Source: Verrucomicrobiota bacterium (lineage in GTDB: Bacteria; Verrucomicrobiota; Verrucomicrobiia; Limisphaerales; UBA11358). From it: a stretch of 16,636 nucleotides of DNA. Location of the stretch: positions 1 through 16,636 of the forward strand of contig JAJPKI010000124.1 of assembly GCA_021323835.1 (NCBI GenBank). Direction: 5' to 3'. Positions 7,121 to 14,483 of this stretch are shown here, piece by piece. A program made the position numbers and the translations under genes. Positions within the stretch are counted from its first letter, which is position 1. Each line of letters opens with the position of its first letter. The notes below the pieces were generated by a model, which ran no database searches, was not told where the DNA came from, and was given only the letters and a program-made list of their open reading frames with translations.

Positions 7121-7982
7121 TTGTTTTGGTCGCTCTTTCCATGAGTGCCATAGTCGCAGATTCGACTTCGTTTTCCGCCAATTCCGAAAATTCTCGTTTT
7201 ATATCTATGCCAATCGAATTTCGTCCCAATTCCTGTGCGGCGACACAAGTTGTGCCGGAACCAACAAACGGATCCAAAACCCAATCACCGGCATCTGTGA
7301 AAAGTTTGATAAACCATTCAGGTAATGATTTTGGAAATGCTGCGCTGTGGTCTTTGTTTCCGCACTCTGTTGCAAGATGTAAGACATTTGACGGATAAGC
7401 ACGTTCTCTATCCTTCCAATTGGCTATATTCTTTCCAAAACCACTGCCAACTCGAGATTGAAATCGAACAATGTCATTTGTCCCAAGTGAACGAAGCCGT
7501 TTCTCTTTCCAATCTCCCATTGGAACCATGACAGCTTCTTGATTCATTTTGAAATGCTTCTCTCGAGTAAAATGCAAACAACGTTCCCAAGCATCCCTAA
7601 ATCGATTAGGCCATTTGCCAGGATGACAATTTTTTTTATGCCAAATATATTCTTCTGTCCAAAGCCAGCCTTGTTTGCGCAAAGCAAGAATAAGTTCTAA
7701 AACAAATGTATGACGTTCTCCATCTTCAACTTTTTCTTTGATGTTCAGCACAAATGAACCTGAACTTTTAAGAACACGCCGAAATTCCGCAGCACGTGGA
7801 AGAAACCATTCAACATATTCTTCCGGTTTGACTCCGCCGTAGGTATGTTTGCGGCGATCGGCATATGGTGGAGAAGTAAAAACCAAGTCAAATTTTCCGT
7901 CGGGAAATTTTTTTAAGACGTCGAGACAATCGCCGTGAAAAATATCTGTTTTTAAAGCTGCCATCTGGCTGCGTTTATACAT
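7092..7982 (-). CDS. Site-specific DNA methyltransferase, beta class (N4-cytosine or N6-adenine)
   Basis: This is the modification partner of the following endonuclease. It uses S-adenosylmethionine to methylate an amino group in the recognition site and so protect host DNA. The catalytic motif IV TSPPY (36-40) comes first, after HGDCLDVLKKFPDGKFDLVF. The SAM-binding motif I DPFVGSGTT (237-245) is near the C-terminus, followed by ELGRNSIGID. That order defines the beta class, and TSPPY is common in N4-cytosine enzymes, though N6-adenine activity is not excluded. The 296-residue length is typical. The ATG at 7982 opens the frame; the ATG at 7964 (MAALKTDIFHGD) fits relatives well and would suit a possible promoter just upstream. 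It lies 37 bases after carB and is AT-rich like the endonuclease gene. Confidence 0.9.
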   Translation of the reverse strand: MYKRSQMAALKTDIFHGDCLDVLKKFPDGKFDLVFTSPPYADRRKHTYGGVKPEEYVEWFLPRAAEFRRVLKSSGSFVLNIKEKVEDGERHTFVLELILALRKQGWLWTEEYIWHKKNCHPGKWPNRFRDAWERCLHFTREKHFKMNQEAVMVPMGDWKEKRLRSLGTNDIVRFQSRVGSGFGKNIANWKDRERAYPSNVLHLATECGNKDHSAAFPKSLPEWFIKLFTDAGDWVLDPFVGSGTTCVAAQELGRNSIGIDIKREFSELAENEVESATMALMERATKTNGYHKKNKR

Positions 7983-8003
7983 CTAGCCGTCTTATTTGTC
8001 CAA
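7974..8003 (-). promoter_or_regulatory. Possible promoter of the restriction-modification unit
   Basis: Read on the minus strand, TTGGAC (8003-7998) and TATAAA (7979-7974) are separated by 18 bases, close to a sigma-70-type layout. Transcription would then begin about 3-4 bases before the ATG at 7964, giving a nearly leaderless methyltransferase message and bypassing the ATG at 7982. The boxes lie in an AT-rich stretch, so a chance match is quite possible. Confidence 0.35.
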
Positions 8004-8019
8004 CTGACTATTTAAAAAT

Positions 8020-9525
8020 TCAATTCTTCGCTCCGGCCAATTCTTCCTCAAAATCCACAATTTCTTTTATCTGCACCAGAAACCAGCGGTCAATTTTCGT
8101 GAGGTTGAAAATTTCGTCCACCGTGAAGCCGGCGCGCAGGGCGTGGCGGATGAAGAAGATGCGCTCGGCGTTGGGCACGCTCAGTTTTCGGCTGATTAAA
8201 TCGCGCGGCAGGATGTCGCGGTCGCCATAGACTTCCGTGCCGATGCGCCACGGTTTGCCGTCGCCGCCCAAACCGCTGCGGCCAATCTCCAGCGAGCGCA
8301 GGCATTTTTGCAAACTTTCCTTGAACGTGCGGCCAATGGCCATCGCTTCGCCGACGGATTTCATCTGCGTCGTCAGCGTCGGGTCGGCTTGCGGAAATTT
8401 CTCGAACGCGAAGCGCGGAATTTTCGTGACGACGTAATCAATCGTCGGCTCGAAGCTCGCGGGTGTTTCGCGCGTGATGTCGTTTTTGATTTCATCGAGC
8501 AAATATCCGACGGCGAGTTTGGCGGCAATTTTTGCGATGGGAAAACCGGTTGCTTTCGATGCGAGCGCGGAACTGCGCGAAACGCGCGGGTTCATTTCGA
8601 TGATGACCATGCGGCCATTGTCGGGATTTACGCCGAATTGGATGTTCGAGCCGCCGGTCTCGACGCCGACGGCGCGGATGACGGCGAAGCTTTGGTCGCG
8701 CATGATTTGAAATTCCTTGTCCGTGAGCGTTTGAATCGGCGCGACGGTGATGCTGTCGCCGGTGTGAACGCCCATCGGGTCGAAATTTTCGATGCTGCAA
8801 ATGATGACGCAATTGTCCGCGCGGTCGCGCATGACTTCCATTTCGTATTCCTTCCAGCCGAGCAGCGATTCTTCGATGAGAATTTCGTTCACGGGCGAGA
8901 GGTCAATGCCGTTCTTGGCGATGGCTTCAAATTCTTCCTGATTGTAACCGATGCCGCCGCCGGTGCCGCCGAGCGTAAACGCGGGGCGGATGATGAGCGG
9001 GAAACGACCAATCTTTTTCGCGACGTCGCGGGCTTCGTCCATGTTGTGCGCGACGCCGGAAATGGGAACGTCGAGGCCGATGCTCAACATCAAATCTTTG
9101 AACGCGAGGCGGTCTTCGCCTTTGTGAATGGCTTCGGGTTTCGCGCCAATCATTTCGACGTTGTGACGTTTGAGCGCGCCGTTTTTGTGCAGAGCCATCG
9201 CGGTGTTGAGTGCGGTTTGTCCGCCGAGCGTTGGAAGCAAAACGAGTTTGCCTTTCGCCTTGAGCTTTTTCATCTCAACGACTTCGCGCGCGATAATTTT
9301 TTCGACGCATTCGGGCGTGATGGGTTCGATGTAAGTGCGGTCGGCGAATTCCGGGTCGGTCATGATGGTGGCCGGATTGGAATTGACGAGCACGACGCGG
9401 TAGCCTTCTTCCTTGAGGGCTTTGCAGGCTTGCGTGCCGGAGTAATCGAATTCGCACGCCTGGCCGATGATGATCGGGCCGGCGCCGATGATGAGAACGG
9501 AATGGATGTCAGTGCGCTTGGGCAT
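8020..9525 (-). CDS. carB: Carbamoyl-phosphate synthase large subunit, N-terminal half only
   Basis: CarB makes carbamoyl phosphate from bicarbonate, ammonia and two ATP for pyrimidine and arginine synthesis. These 501 residues match the first half of the usual roughly 1070-residue protein: IIGAGPIIIGQACEFDYSG, LPTLGGQTALN, the ATP-grasp RPAFTLGGTGGG, GWKEYEMEVMRD, ENFDPMGVHTGDSITVAP, EMNPRVSRSSALASKATGFP, and the start of the oligomerisation region up to FLVQIKEIVDFEEELAG. It stops there with a clean TGA. The second ATP-grasp and allosteric domains are not in the window; 37 bases later a methyltransferase gene begins. Split carB genes are known in Methanocaldococcus and Aquifex, so this may be a natural CarB1 with CarB2 elsewhere. 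About 10 extra residues occur near 81-93 relative to E. coli. ruvB lies upstream on the same strand. Confidence 0.9.
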   Translation of the reverse strand: MPKRTDIHSVLIIGAGPIIIGQACEFDYSGTQACKALKEEGYRVVLVNSNPATIMTDPEFADRTYIEPITPECVEKIIAREVVEMKKLKAKGKLVLLPTLGGQTALNTAMALHKNGALKRHNVEMIGAKPEAIHKGEDRLAFKDLMLSIGLDVPISGVAHNMDEARDVAKKIGRFPLIIRPAFTLGGTGGGIGYNQEEFEAIAKNGIDLSPVNEILIEESLLGWKEYEMEVMRDRADNCVIICSIENFDPMGVHTGDSITVAPIQTLTDKEFQIMRDQSFAVIRAVGVETGGSNIQFGVNPDNGRMVIIEMNPRVSRSSALASKATGFPIAKIAAKLAVGYLLDEIKNDITRETPASFEPTIDYVVTKIPRFAFEKFPQADPTLTTQMKSVGEAMAIGRTFKESLQKCLRSLEIGRSGLGGDGKPWRIGTEVYGDRDILPRDLISRKLSVPNAERIFFIRHALRAGFTVDEIFNLTKIDRWFLVQIKEIVDFEEELAGAKN

Positions 9526-9594
9526 AGTTCAAACGGCGGAAGATTAAACACGGAATAGCTGCGGCACGAAAGAAAATTACTTAAACAAAACCGG

Positions 9595-10611
9595 CTAAAA
9601 CAATTTCGACTGATTTCCTGCCGCCGGTTTCAATCCCAATTTTTTGTAGCTCAATCCCGTTGCCACGCGGCCTTGCGGCGTGCGATTGAGAAATCCTTCC
9701 ATAATCAAATACGGCTCGTAAACTTCTTCAATCGTGTCCGGCTCTTCGCCGACGGCGACAGCGAGCGAATTGACGCCGACCGGTCCGCCGCCGAATTTCA
9801 CGATGACGGTTTCCAAAATCCGTTTGTCCATTTCGTCGAGACCGTATTCGTCAATCTCCAGCATCGCGAGCGCTTTGTCGGCGACTTGCGCGGTGATTTT
9901 GCCGTCGTGTTTCACTTCAGCATAATCACGAACGCGGCGAAGCAAATTGTTCGCGATGCGCGGCGTGCCGCGACTGCGCCGGGCAATTTCATGCGCGCCT
10001 TTTTCATCAATGGGCACGTTCAGCAAATTTGCCGAACGCAAAATAATTTTGTCCAAGTCAGCGGCGACGTAATAATCCAATCGTTCGCGCATGCCAAATC
10101 GCGTCAACAATGGCGCGCTTAAAAGTCCACTGCGCGTTGTCGCACCAATTAAAGTAAATTTCGGCAAATTCAATCGCACGCTGCGCGCGTTCGGTCCCTG
10201 GTCAATGATGATGTCGAGTTTGAAATCTTCCATCGCGGGATACAAATATTCCTCGATGGTTTTTTGCAGGCGATGGATTTCGTCAATGAACAACACGTCG
10301 CCTTCTTCGAGATTTGTGAGCAGTCCCGCGAGGTCGCCGGCTTTTTCAATCGTCGGGCCGCTCGTGGATTTTAGATTCGCGCCCATTGATTTTGCCAAAA
10401 TGTGTGCGAGAGTCGTTTTGCCAAGGCCGGGAGGGCCGTTTAACAAAATATGATCAAGGGGTTCTTTGCGTTTTTTTGCAGCGGCGACCGAAATCTCCAA
10501 ACGCTCTTTCACTTTCGGCTGGCCGGTGAATTCGGAGAACAGCGACGGACGCAGCGTCATTTCGAGCGCTACGTCGGGATTGTTCAAATTCGAGACCGGA
10601 CGTTCAGCCAT
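9595..10611 (-). CDS. ruvB: Holliday junction branch migration ATPase RuvB
   Basis: RuvB is the AAA+ motor that, with RuvA, drives branch migration of Holliday junctions during recombinational repair. The 338-residue protein has Walker A GPPGLGKTT (59-67), Walker B VLFIDEIHRL (106-115), the sensor and arginine-finger region ATTRSGLLSAPLLTRFG, and the C-terminal winged-helix text GRVATGLSYKKLGL. The ATG at 10611 (MAERPVSNL...) was preferred over an in-frame TTG at 10647, because family members start close to that point and the extension looks non-coding. The gene is divergent from hppA and lies 69 bases before carB on the same strand. ruvA and ruvC are not in the window. Confidence 0.95.
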   Translation of the reverse strand: MAERPVSNLNNPDVALEMTLRPSLFSEFTGQPKVKERLEISVAAAKKRKEPLDHILLNGPPGLGKTTLAHILAKSMGANLKSTSGPTIEKAGDLAGLLTNLEEGDVLFIDEIHRLQKTIEEYLYPAMEDFKLDIIIDQGPNARSVRLNLPKFTLIGATTRSGLLSAPLLTRFGMRERLDYYVAADLDKIILRSANLLNVPIDEKGAHEIARRSRGTPRIANNLLRRVRDYAEVKHDGKITAQVADKALAMLEIDEYGLDEMDKRILETVIVKFGGGPVGVNSLAVAVGEEPDTIEEVYEPYLIMEGFLNRTPQGRVATGLSYKKLGLKPAAGNQSKLF

Positions 10612-10683
10612 TTCATGCAGAATGGGAAATGCGCGCGACAGCGGCAAGCCGATTTGTTTTTAAACGCAAAAACATCCCCGGAA

Positions 10684-10736
10684 ACTGTGCACAATTTTCA
10701 ATAAATAATGCTGGAAAATCACAGTAAAATTGTGCA
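10684..10736. promoter_or_regulatory. Inverted repeat in the ruvB-hppA divergent region
   Basis: An exact 11-base inverted repeat has arms TGCACAATTTT (10688-10698) and AAAATTGTGCA (10726-10736), with 27 bases between. A second short pair, ACTGTG (10684-10689) and CACAGT (10720-10725), overlaps the first and could not form at the same time in RNA. The element lies just upstream of the preferred hppA start (10759) and about 75 bases from the ruvB start. It could be an operator or a leader hairpin. It would be partly coding if hppA began at the ATG at 10708. Confidence 0.4.
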
Positions 10737-10758
10737 AGCTTCGCATCCTTTTGAATTT

Positions 10759-13257
10759 ATGGGATTAAAGAAAAAAATTATTGGAGGCGCGATTTTCGCG
10801 ATGTTTTGCGGCGCCAACGCTTTTGCCGGCGATTCGGACATCAATTTGCCGCCGTTGCAAAATGTTTCCTTTTTCAACGGCAGCGTCAGCGGCCATGCGA
10901 TTTTATATTTCGGCCTCGCCGTTTGCGTCATTGGCGCGCTGTTCGGACTTTTTCAATACAAACAAACGCGCGCGTTGCCAGTGCACAAATTGATGGCGAA
11001 CGTTTCCAACATCATTTGGGAAACATGCAAAACCTATTTGTGGCAACAAGGAAAATTTCTCGTCGCGCTCTGGATTCTCATCGCATTGTGCATGATTTAT
11101 TACTTCGCCGTGTTGCAACACAAAGATGCCGCGAGCGTAATTATTATTCTGGCGTCTTCGATTTTAGGGATTCTCGGCAGCTATGGCGTTGCGTGGTTTG
11201 GCATTCGCATCAATACGACCGCTAATTCCCGCGCCGCATTTGCTTCGCTCAAAGGAAATTCGCTGCGAACACTTTTTATTCCGCTCAAATCCGGCATGAG
11301 CATCGGCTTGCTGCTCGTGTGCGTGGAATTGTTCTGCATGATTTCAATTCTGCTATTTGTTCCCCACGATTTGGCCGGGCCTTGTTTCATCGGATTTGCC
11401 ATCGGCGAATCGCTCGGTGCTTCTGCATTGCGCATTGGCGGCGGCATTTTCACAAAAATCGCCGACATCGGCAGCGACCTGATGAAAATCGTTTTCAATC
11501 TGCCGGAAGATGACCCGAAAAATCCCGGCGTCATTGCCGATTGCACCGGCGACAACGCGGGCGATTCTGTTGGCCCGACGGCCGACGGTTTTGAAACTTA
11601 CGGAGTCACCAGCGTCGCGCTCATCGCGTTTATCGCTCTCGCGCTCGCCGCGCCGCAATTGCAAACGCAAGGCGCAAAATTAATCATCTGGCTGTTCGCG
11701 ATTCAAACTTTGATGGTTCTTGCGTCGCTGTTTTCGTATTACGCGAACCGTTTCATGAGTGGAATTCTTTTCGGCGACAAAAAACATTTCAACTGGGAAT
11801 CGCCGCTGACCAATCTCGTCTGGACCAATTGCATCATCGCCATCGTCGTTGCCTTCGGCGCGACCAAATTGTTGCTCGGCGATTTGACTGTCACGAGTGG
11901 TGATGGCGATTCGAACATAATCGTAGCTTTGCCGGACCTTTGGTGGTCGCTCGCCGGAATCATTTCCTGCGGAATTTTGGCCGGCGCGCTCATCATGGAA
12001 TTTACAAAAATTTTTGTCAGCACCAGCTCCAAGCATGTTCAAGAAGTCATGCGTTCGTCCGAACAAGGCGGCGCGTCGCTGAACATTTTATCCGGATTCG
12101 TCGCCGGAAATTTTTCCGCGTTTTGGATGGGTCTTGTCATTTTGTTTCTCATGTTCGTCGCCTATTTATTTTCGCTGCACGGCGGGCTGACCCAATTGAT
12201 GCCGCCGGAATTTAGTTTTGCCGCGCCGATTTTTGCGTTCGGCCTCGTCGCGTTCGGTTTTCTCGCGATGGCGCCAGTGATTGTTGCCGTGGACAGCTTT
12301 GGTCCCGTCACCGACAACGCACAATCCGTTTATGAATTGAGCCAGATTGAAAAAGCGCCGAACATTTCCTCTGAAATCGAAAAAGATTTTGGATTCAAAC
12401 CCGATTTTGAACACGCGAAACTCGAATTGGAAAAAGGCGACGGCGCAGGAAATACATTTAAGGCCACGGCCAAGCCGGTTCTCATCGGCACCGCCGTCGT
12501 CGGCGCAACGACCATGATTTTCGGAATCATCATGCTGCTGCAGCGCACTTTCGGCGATGCGCAAAGCAGTTTGAGTTTGATTGAGCCGCAAATCGTTTTC
12601 GGATTGCTCATGGGCGGCTCGGTGATTTATTGGTTCACCGGCGCGAGCACGCAAGCGGTCGTCACCGGCGCGTATCGCGCGGTCGTGTTCATCAAAAAGA
12701 ACATGAACCTCGAAAAATCCGCCGCGTCAATCGAGGACAGCAAAAAGGTCGTCGAGATTTGCACCGTTTACGCGCAGCGCGGACTCATTAACATTTTCAT
12801 CGTCGTATTTGCCTTCGCGCTCGGCCTGCCATTTTTCAACCAATACTTTTTCATCGGCTATTTGATTGGCATCGCATTCTTCGGATTGTTCCAGGCCATC
12901 TTTATGGCGAATGCCGGCGGCGCGTGGGACAACGCCAAAAAAATTGTTGAAGTGGATTTGCGCCAAAAGGGAACCGAACTTCACGCGGCGACTGTCGTGG
13001 GCGACACCGTCGGCGACCCGTTCAAAGATACTTCGTCCGTCGCGATGAATCCCATTATCAAATTCACGACGCTGTTCGGATTGCTCGCGACCGAAATTGC
13101 CGTGACGATGAAAAAGAACAGCACCGATGCGCAAGGACATTCAACCTCTCATGTTTCGTGGATTATCGGCGGCGTTTGCTTTCTCATCGCGCTAATTTTC
13201 GTCTATCGCTCATTTTACTGCATGAGAATTCCTGACGATAAGGCAGTCACGAAATAA
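10759..13257 (+). CDS. hppA: Membrane-bound ion-translocating pyrophosphatase, divergent and long form
   Basis: This integral membrane enzyme hydrolyses pyrophosphate and pumps H+ or Na+. Core motifs are present in altered form: GGGIFTKIADIGSD (227-240), PEDDPKNP (249-256), DCTGDNAGDSVG (261-272), DSFGPVTDNAQSVYELS, GGAWDNAKKIVE and VVGDTVGDPFKDTS. Lys568 in GNTFKA falls at the position where lysine marks potassium-independent enzymes and alanine marks potassium-dependent ones. At 832 residues it exceeds the usual 660-720, with a longer cytoplasmic loop before GNTFKA. I chose the ATG at 10759, because MGLKKKIIGGAIFAMFCGANAFAG reads as a signal peptide or first helix; an ATG at 10708 would add 17 residues. 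The sequence may belong to the divergent Na+-regulated H+-pump branch known from Chlorobium and Leptospira; the ion is undecided. Confidence 0.92.
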   Translation: MGLKKKIIGGAIFAMFCGANAFAGDSDINLPPLQNVSFFNGSVSGHAILYFGLAVCVIGALFGLFQYKQTRALPVHKLMANVSNIIWETCKTYLWQQGKFLVALWILIALCMIYYFAVLQHKDAASVIIILASSILGILGSYGVAWFGIRINTTANSRAAFASLKGNSLRTLFIPLKSGMSIGLLLVCVELFCMISILLFVPHDLAGPCFIGFAIGESLGASALRIGGGIFTKIADIGSDLMKIVFNLPEDDPKNPGVIADCTGDNAGDSVGPTADGFETYGVTSVALIAFIALALAAPQLQTQGAKLIIWLFAIQTLMVLASLFSYYANRFMSGILFGDKKHFNWESPLTNLVWTNCIIAIVVAFGATKLLLGDLTVTSGDGDSNIIVALPDLWWSLAGIISCGILAGALIMEFTKIFVSTSSKHVQEVMRSSEQGGASLNILSGFVAGNFSAFWMGLVILFLMFVAYLFSLHGGLTQLMPPEFSFAAPIFAFGLVAFGFLAMAPVIVAVDSFGPVTDNAQSVYELSQIEKAPNISSEIEKDFGFKPDFEHAKLELEKGDGAGNTFKATAKPVLIGTAVVGATTMIFGIIMLLQRTFGDAQSSLSLIEPQIVFGLLMGGSVIYWFTGASTQAVVTGAYRAVVFIKKNMNLEKSAASIEDSKKVVEICTVYAQRGLINIFIVVFAFALGLPFFNQYFFIGYLIGIAFFGLFQAIFMANAGGAWDNAKKIVEVDLRQKGTELHAATVVGDTVGDPFKDTSSVAMNPIIKFTTLFGLLATEIAVTMKKNSTDAQGHSTSHVSWIIGGVCFLIALIFVYRSFYCMRIPDDKAVTK

Positions 13258-13288
13258 TTTGGCGGGGCGAACATCCTCGCGGGCCAAA
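13258..13288 (+). other. Hairpin without T run after hppA
   Basis: Directly after the hppA stop, TTTGGC (13258-13263) can pair with GCCAAA (13283-13288), and inside it GCGA (13267-13270) with TCGC (13277-13280), leaving a small internal loop. No T run follows, so this is not a standard terminator. It may stabilise the hppA message end or partly separate it from eboD, which starts 43 bases later. Confidence 0.35.
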
Positions 13289-13331
13289 ATTAAAAACTCG
13301 AAATTCTCCGGCGCTGATTCAAACTGAATCA

Positions 13332-14483
13332 ATGTCCGTGATTCAAAGAAAAATTTCCGTTTCGTGGCCGTTGCGCGTTTTTTTCACTGAAGACGTTTTC
13401 GCTCAGAAAAATCTCACGCTAAAAAACGCACTCACAGACCATTTGCCGCGAAAGGTTCTCGTTGTGCTCGAAGACGCGCTATCCCAATCACAGCCGGAAT
13501 TGGAATCGCAAATCGAAAAATATTTTTCCGCTCACACCAAACAATTGCAACTCGTTCGTGCGCCGCTTTTTATCGCCGGCGGCGAACAGGCGAAAAATTC
13601 CATCACCATCGTTACCGACATTCTTTCGCAAATTGATAAATATCACATTGACCGCCAATCCTATTTGGTTGTCATTGGCGGCGGCGCGCTGCTCGACGTC
13701 GCCGGATTTGCCGCAGCCACGGCGCATCGCGGCGTGCGGCACGTGCGCATTCCTTCGACGACGCTCGCGCAAGCCGATTCGGGCGTCGGCGTAAAAAATG
13801 GCATCAACGCTTTCGGCAAAAAGAATTTCGTGGGCACATTTTCGCCGCCGCACGCAGTCATCAATGATTTTAATCTGCTCGCTACGCTTCCGTCGCGCGA
13901 AAAACGCGCAGGTTATGTCGAGGCTGTGAAAGTCGCCTGCATCCGTGACGCAGATTTTTTTGATGAAATAGAGTGCGACGCGAAAAAACTGAATTCATTT
14001 GAACCGGCGGCAATGAAAAAAATGATTCGCCGCTGCGCCGAATTGCATTTGGAACATATCGCCGCGGGCGGCGACCCGTTTGAAACCGGCTCGGCGCGTC
14101 CGCTGGATTTCGGACATTGGGCGGCGCACAAACTCGAGCAGCTTTCCAATTTTCATCTGCCTCACAACGAAGCCGTCGCCATCGGCATCGCGCTTGACGT
14201 GATTTATTCGCGCGAAGTTGGATTGCTCGGTAAAAAATCCTGCAAACGTATTTTGAATTTGCTCGAACAACTCGGCTTCAAATTGTTCGCATGTGAATTG
14301 CTGAACGCTGATGCGAAAAACAATTTGGAAATTTTGAATGGCCTCGAAGAATTTCGAGAACATCTCGGCGGCGAATTGACCGTCACGCTTTTGAAAGAAA
14401 TCGGGCGCGGCGTCGAAGTCCATGAAATGAATTCCAAAAAAATTGTCGCCGCAATTCAAGAGCTTCAAAGATGCCAAAAATGA
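13332..14483 (+). CDS. eboD: EboD: 3-dehydroquinate-synthase-like sugar phosphate cyclase
   Basis: The 383-residue product belongs to the NAD+-dependent cyclase family of AroB but matches the EboD branch best. Evidence is the nearly invariant text ATAHRGVRHVRIPSTTLAQ, DSGVGVKNGINAFGKKNF, AGGDPFETGSARPLDFGHW and LEEFREHLGGELTVTLL, and the ending GRGVEVHEM. GGGALLDVAG (116-125) is the nucleotide-binding loop. The likely zinc ligands are kept: Glu197, His262 and His278, with His266 in GHWAAH; HNEAV replaces the usual HGEAV. The ebo cluster is needed in cyanobacteria to deliver scytonemin precursors to the periplasm, but the EboD product is unknown. It follows hppA and overlaps the next gene, probably by ATGA. 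A housekeeping AroB role is less likely given these EboD-specific blocks. Confidence 0.87.
   Translation: MSVIQRKISVSWPLRVFFTEDVFAQKNLTLKNALTDHLPRKVLVVLEDALSQSQPELESQIEKYFSAHTKQLQLVRAPLFIAGGEQAKNSITIVTDILSQIDKYHIDRQSYLVVIGGGALLDVAGFAAATAHRGVRHVRIPSTTLAQADSGVGVKNGINAFGKKNFVGTFSPPHAVINDFNLLATLPSREKRAGYVEAVKVACIRDADFFDEIECDAKKLNSFEPAAMKKMIRRCAELHLEHIAAGGDPFETGSARPLDFGHWAAHKLEQLSNFHLPHNEAVAIGIALDVIYSREVGLLGKKSCKRILNLLEQLGFKLFACELLNADAKNNLEILNGLEEFREHLGGELTVTLLKEIGRGVEVHEMNSKKIVAAIQELQRCQK

Noticed and set aside
8020..9525. Half-length CarB as a broken pseudogene.
   Set aside because: The frame is intact with all N-terminal motifs, and it ends near the split point known from natural two-piece CarB proteins, so it was kept as a functional CDS with the uncertainty stated.
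8308..9558. A 416-codon open frame on the plus strand opposite carB.
   Set aside because: It lies fully antisense to a clear CarB, is dominated by F, R, D and A as expected from a mirrored frame, and shows no recognisable domain.
10612..10647. Extension of RuvB to an in-frame TTG start.
   Set aside because: The ATG at 10611 gives the usual RuvB start region, and the added residues are not typical of the family.
13332..14483. Annotation as housekeeping 3-dehydroquinate synthase AroB.
   Set aside because: The fold and zinc ligands agree, but long blocks (ATAHRGVR, NGINAFGKKNF, PLDFGHWAAHKLEQL, EEFREHLGGELT) and the adjoining EboF-like gene point to EboD.
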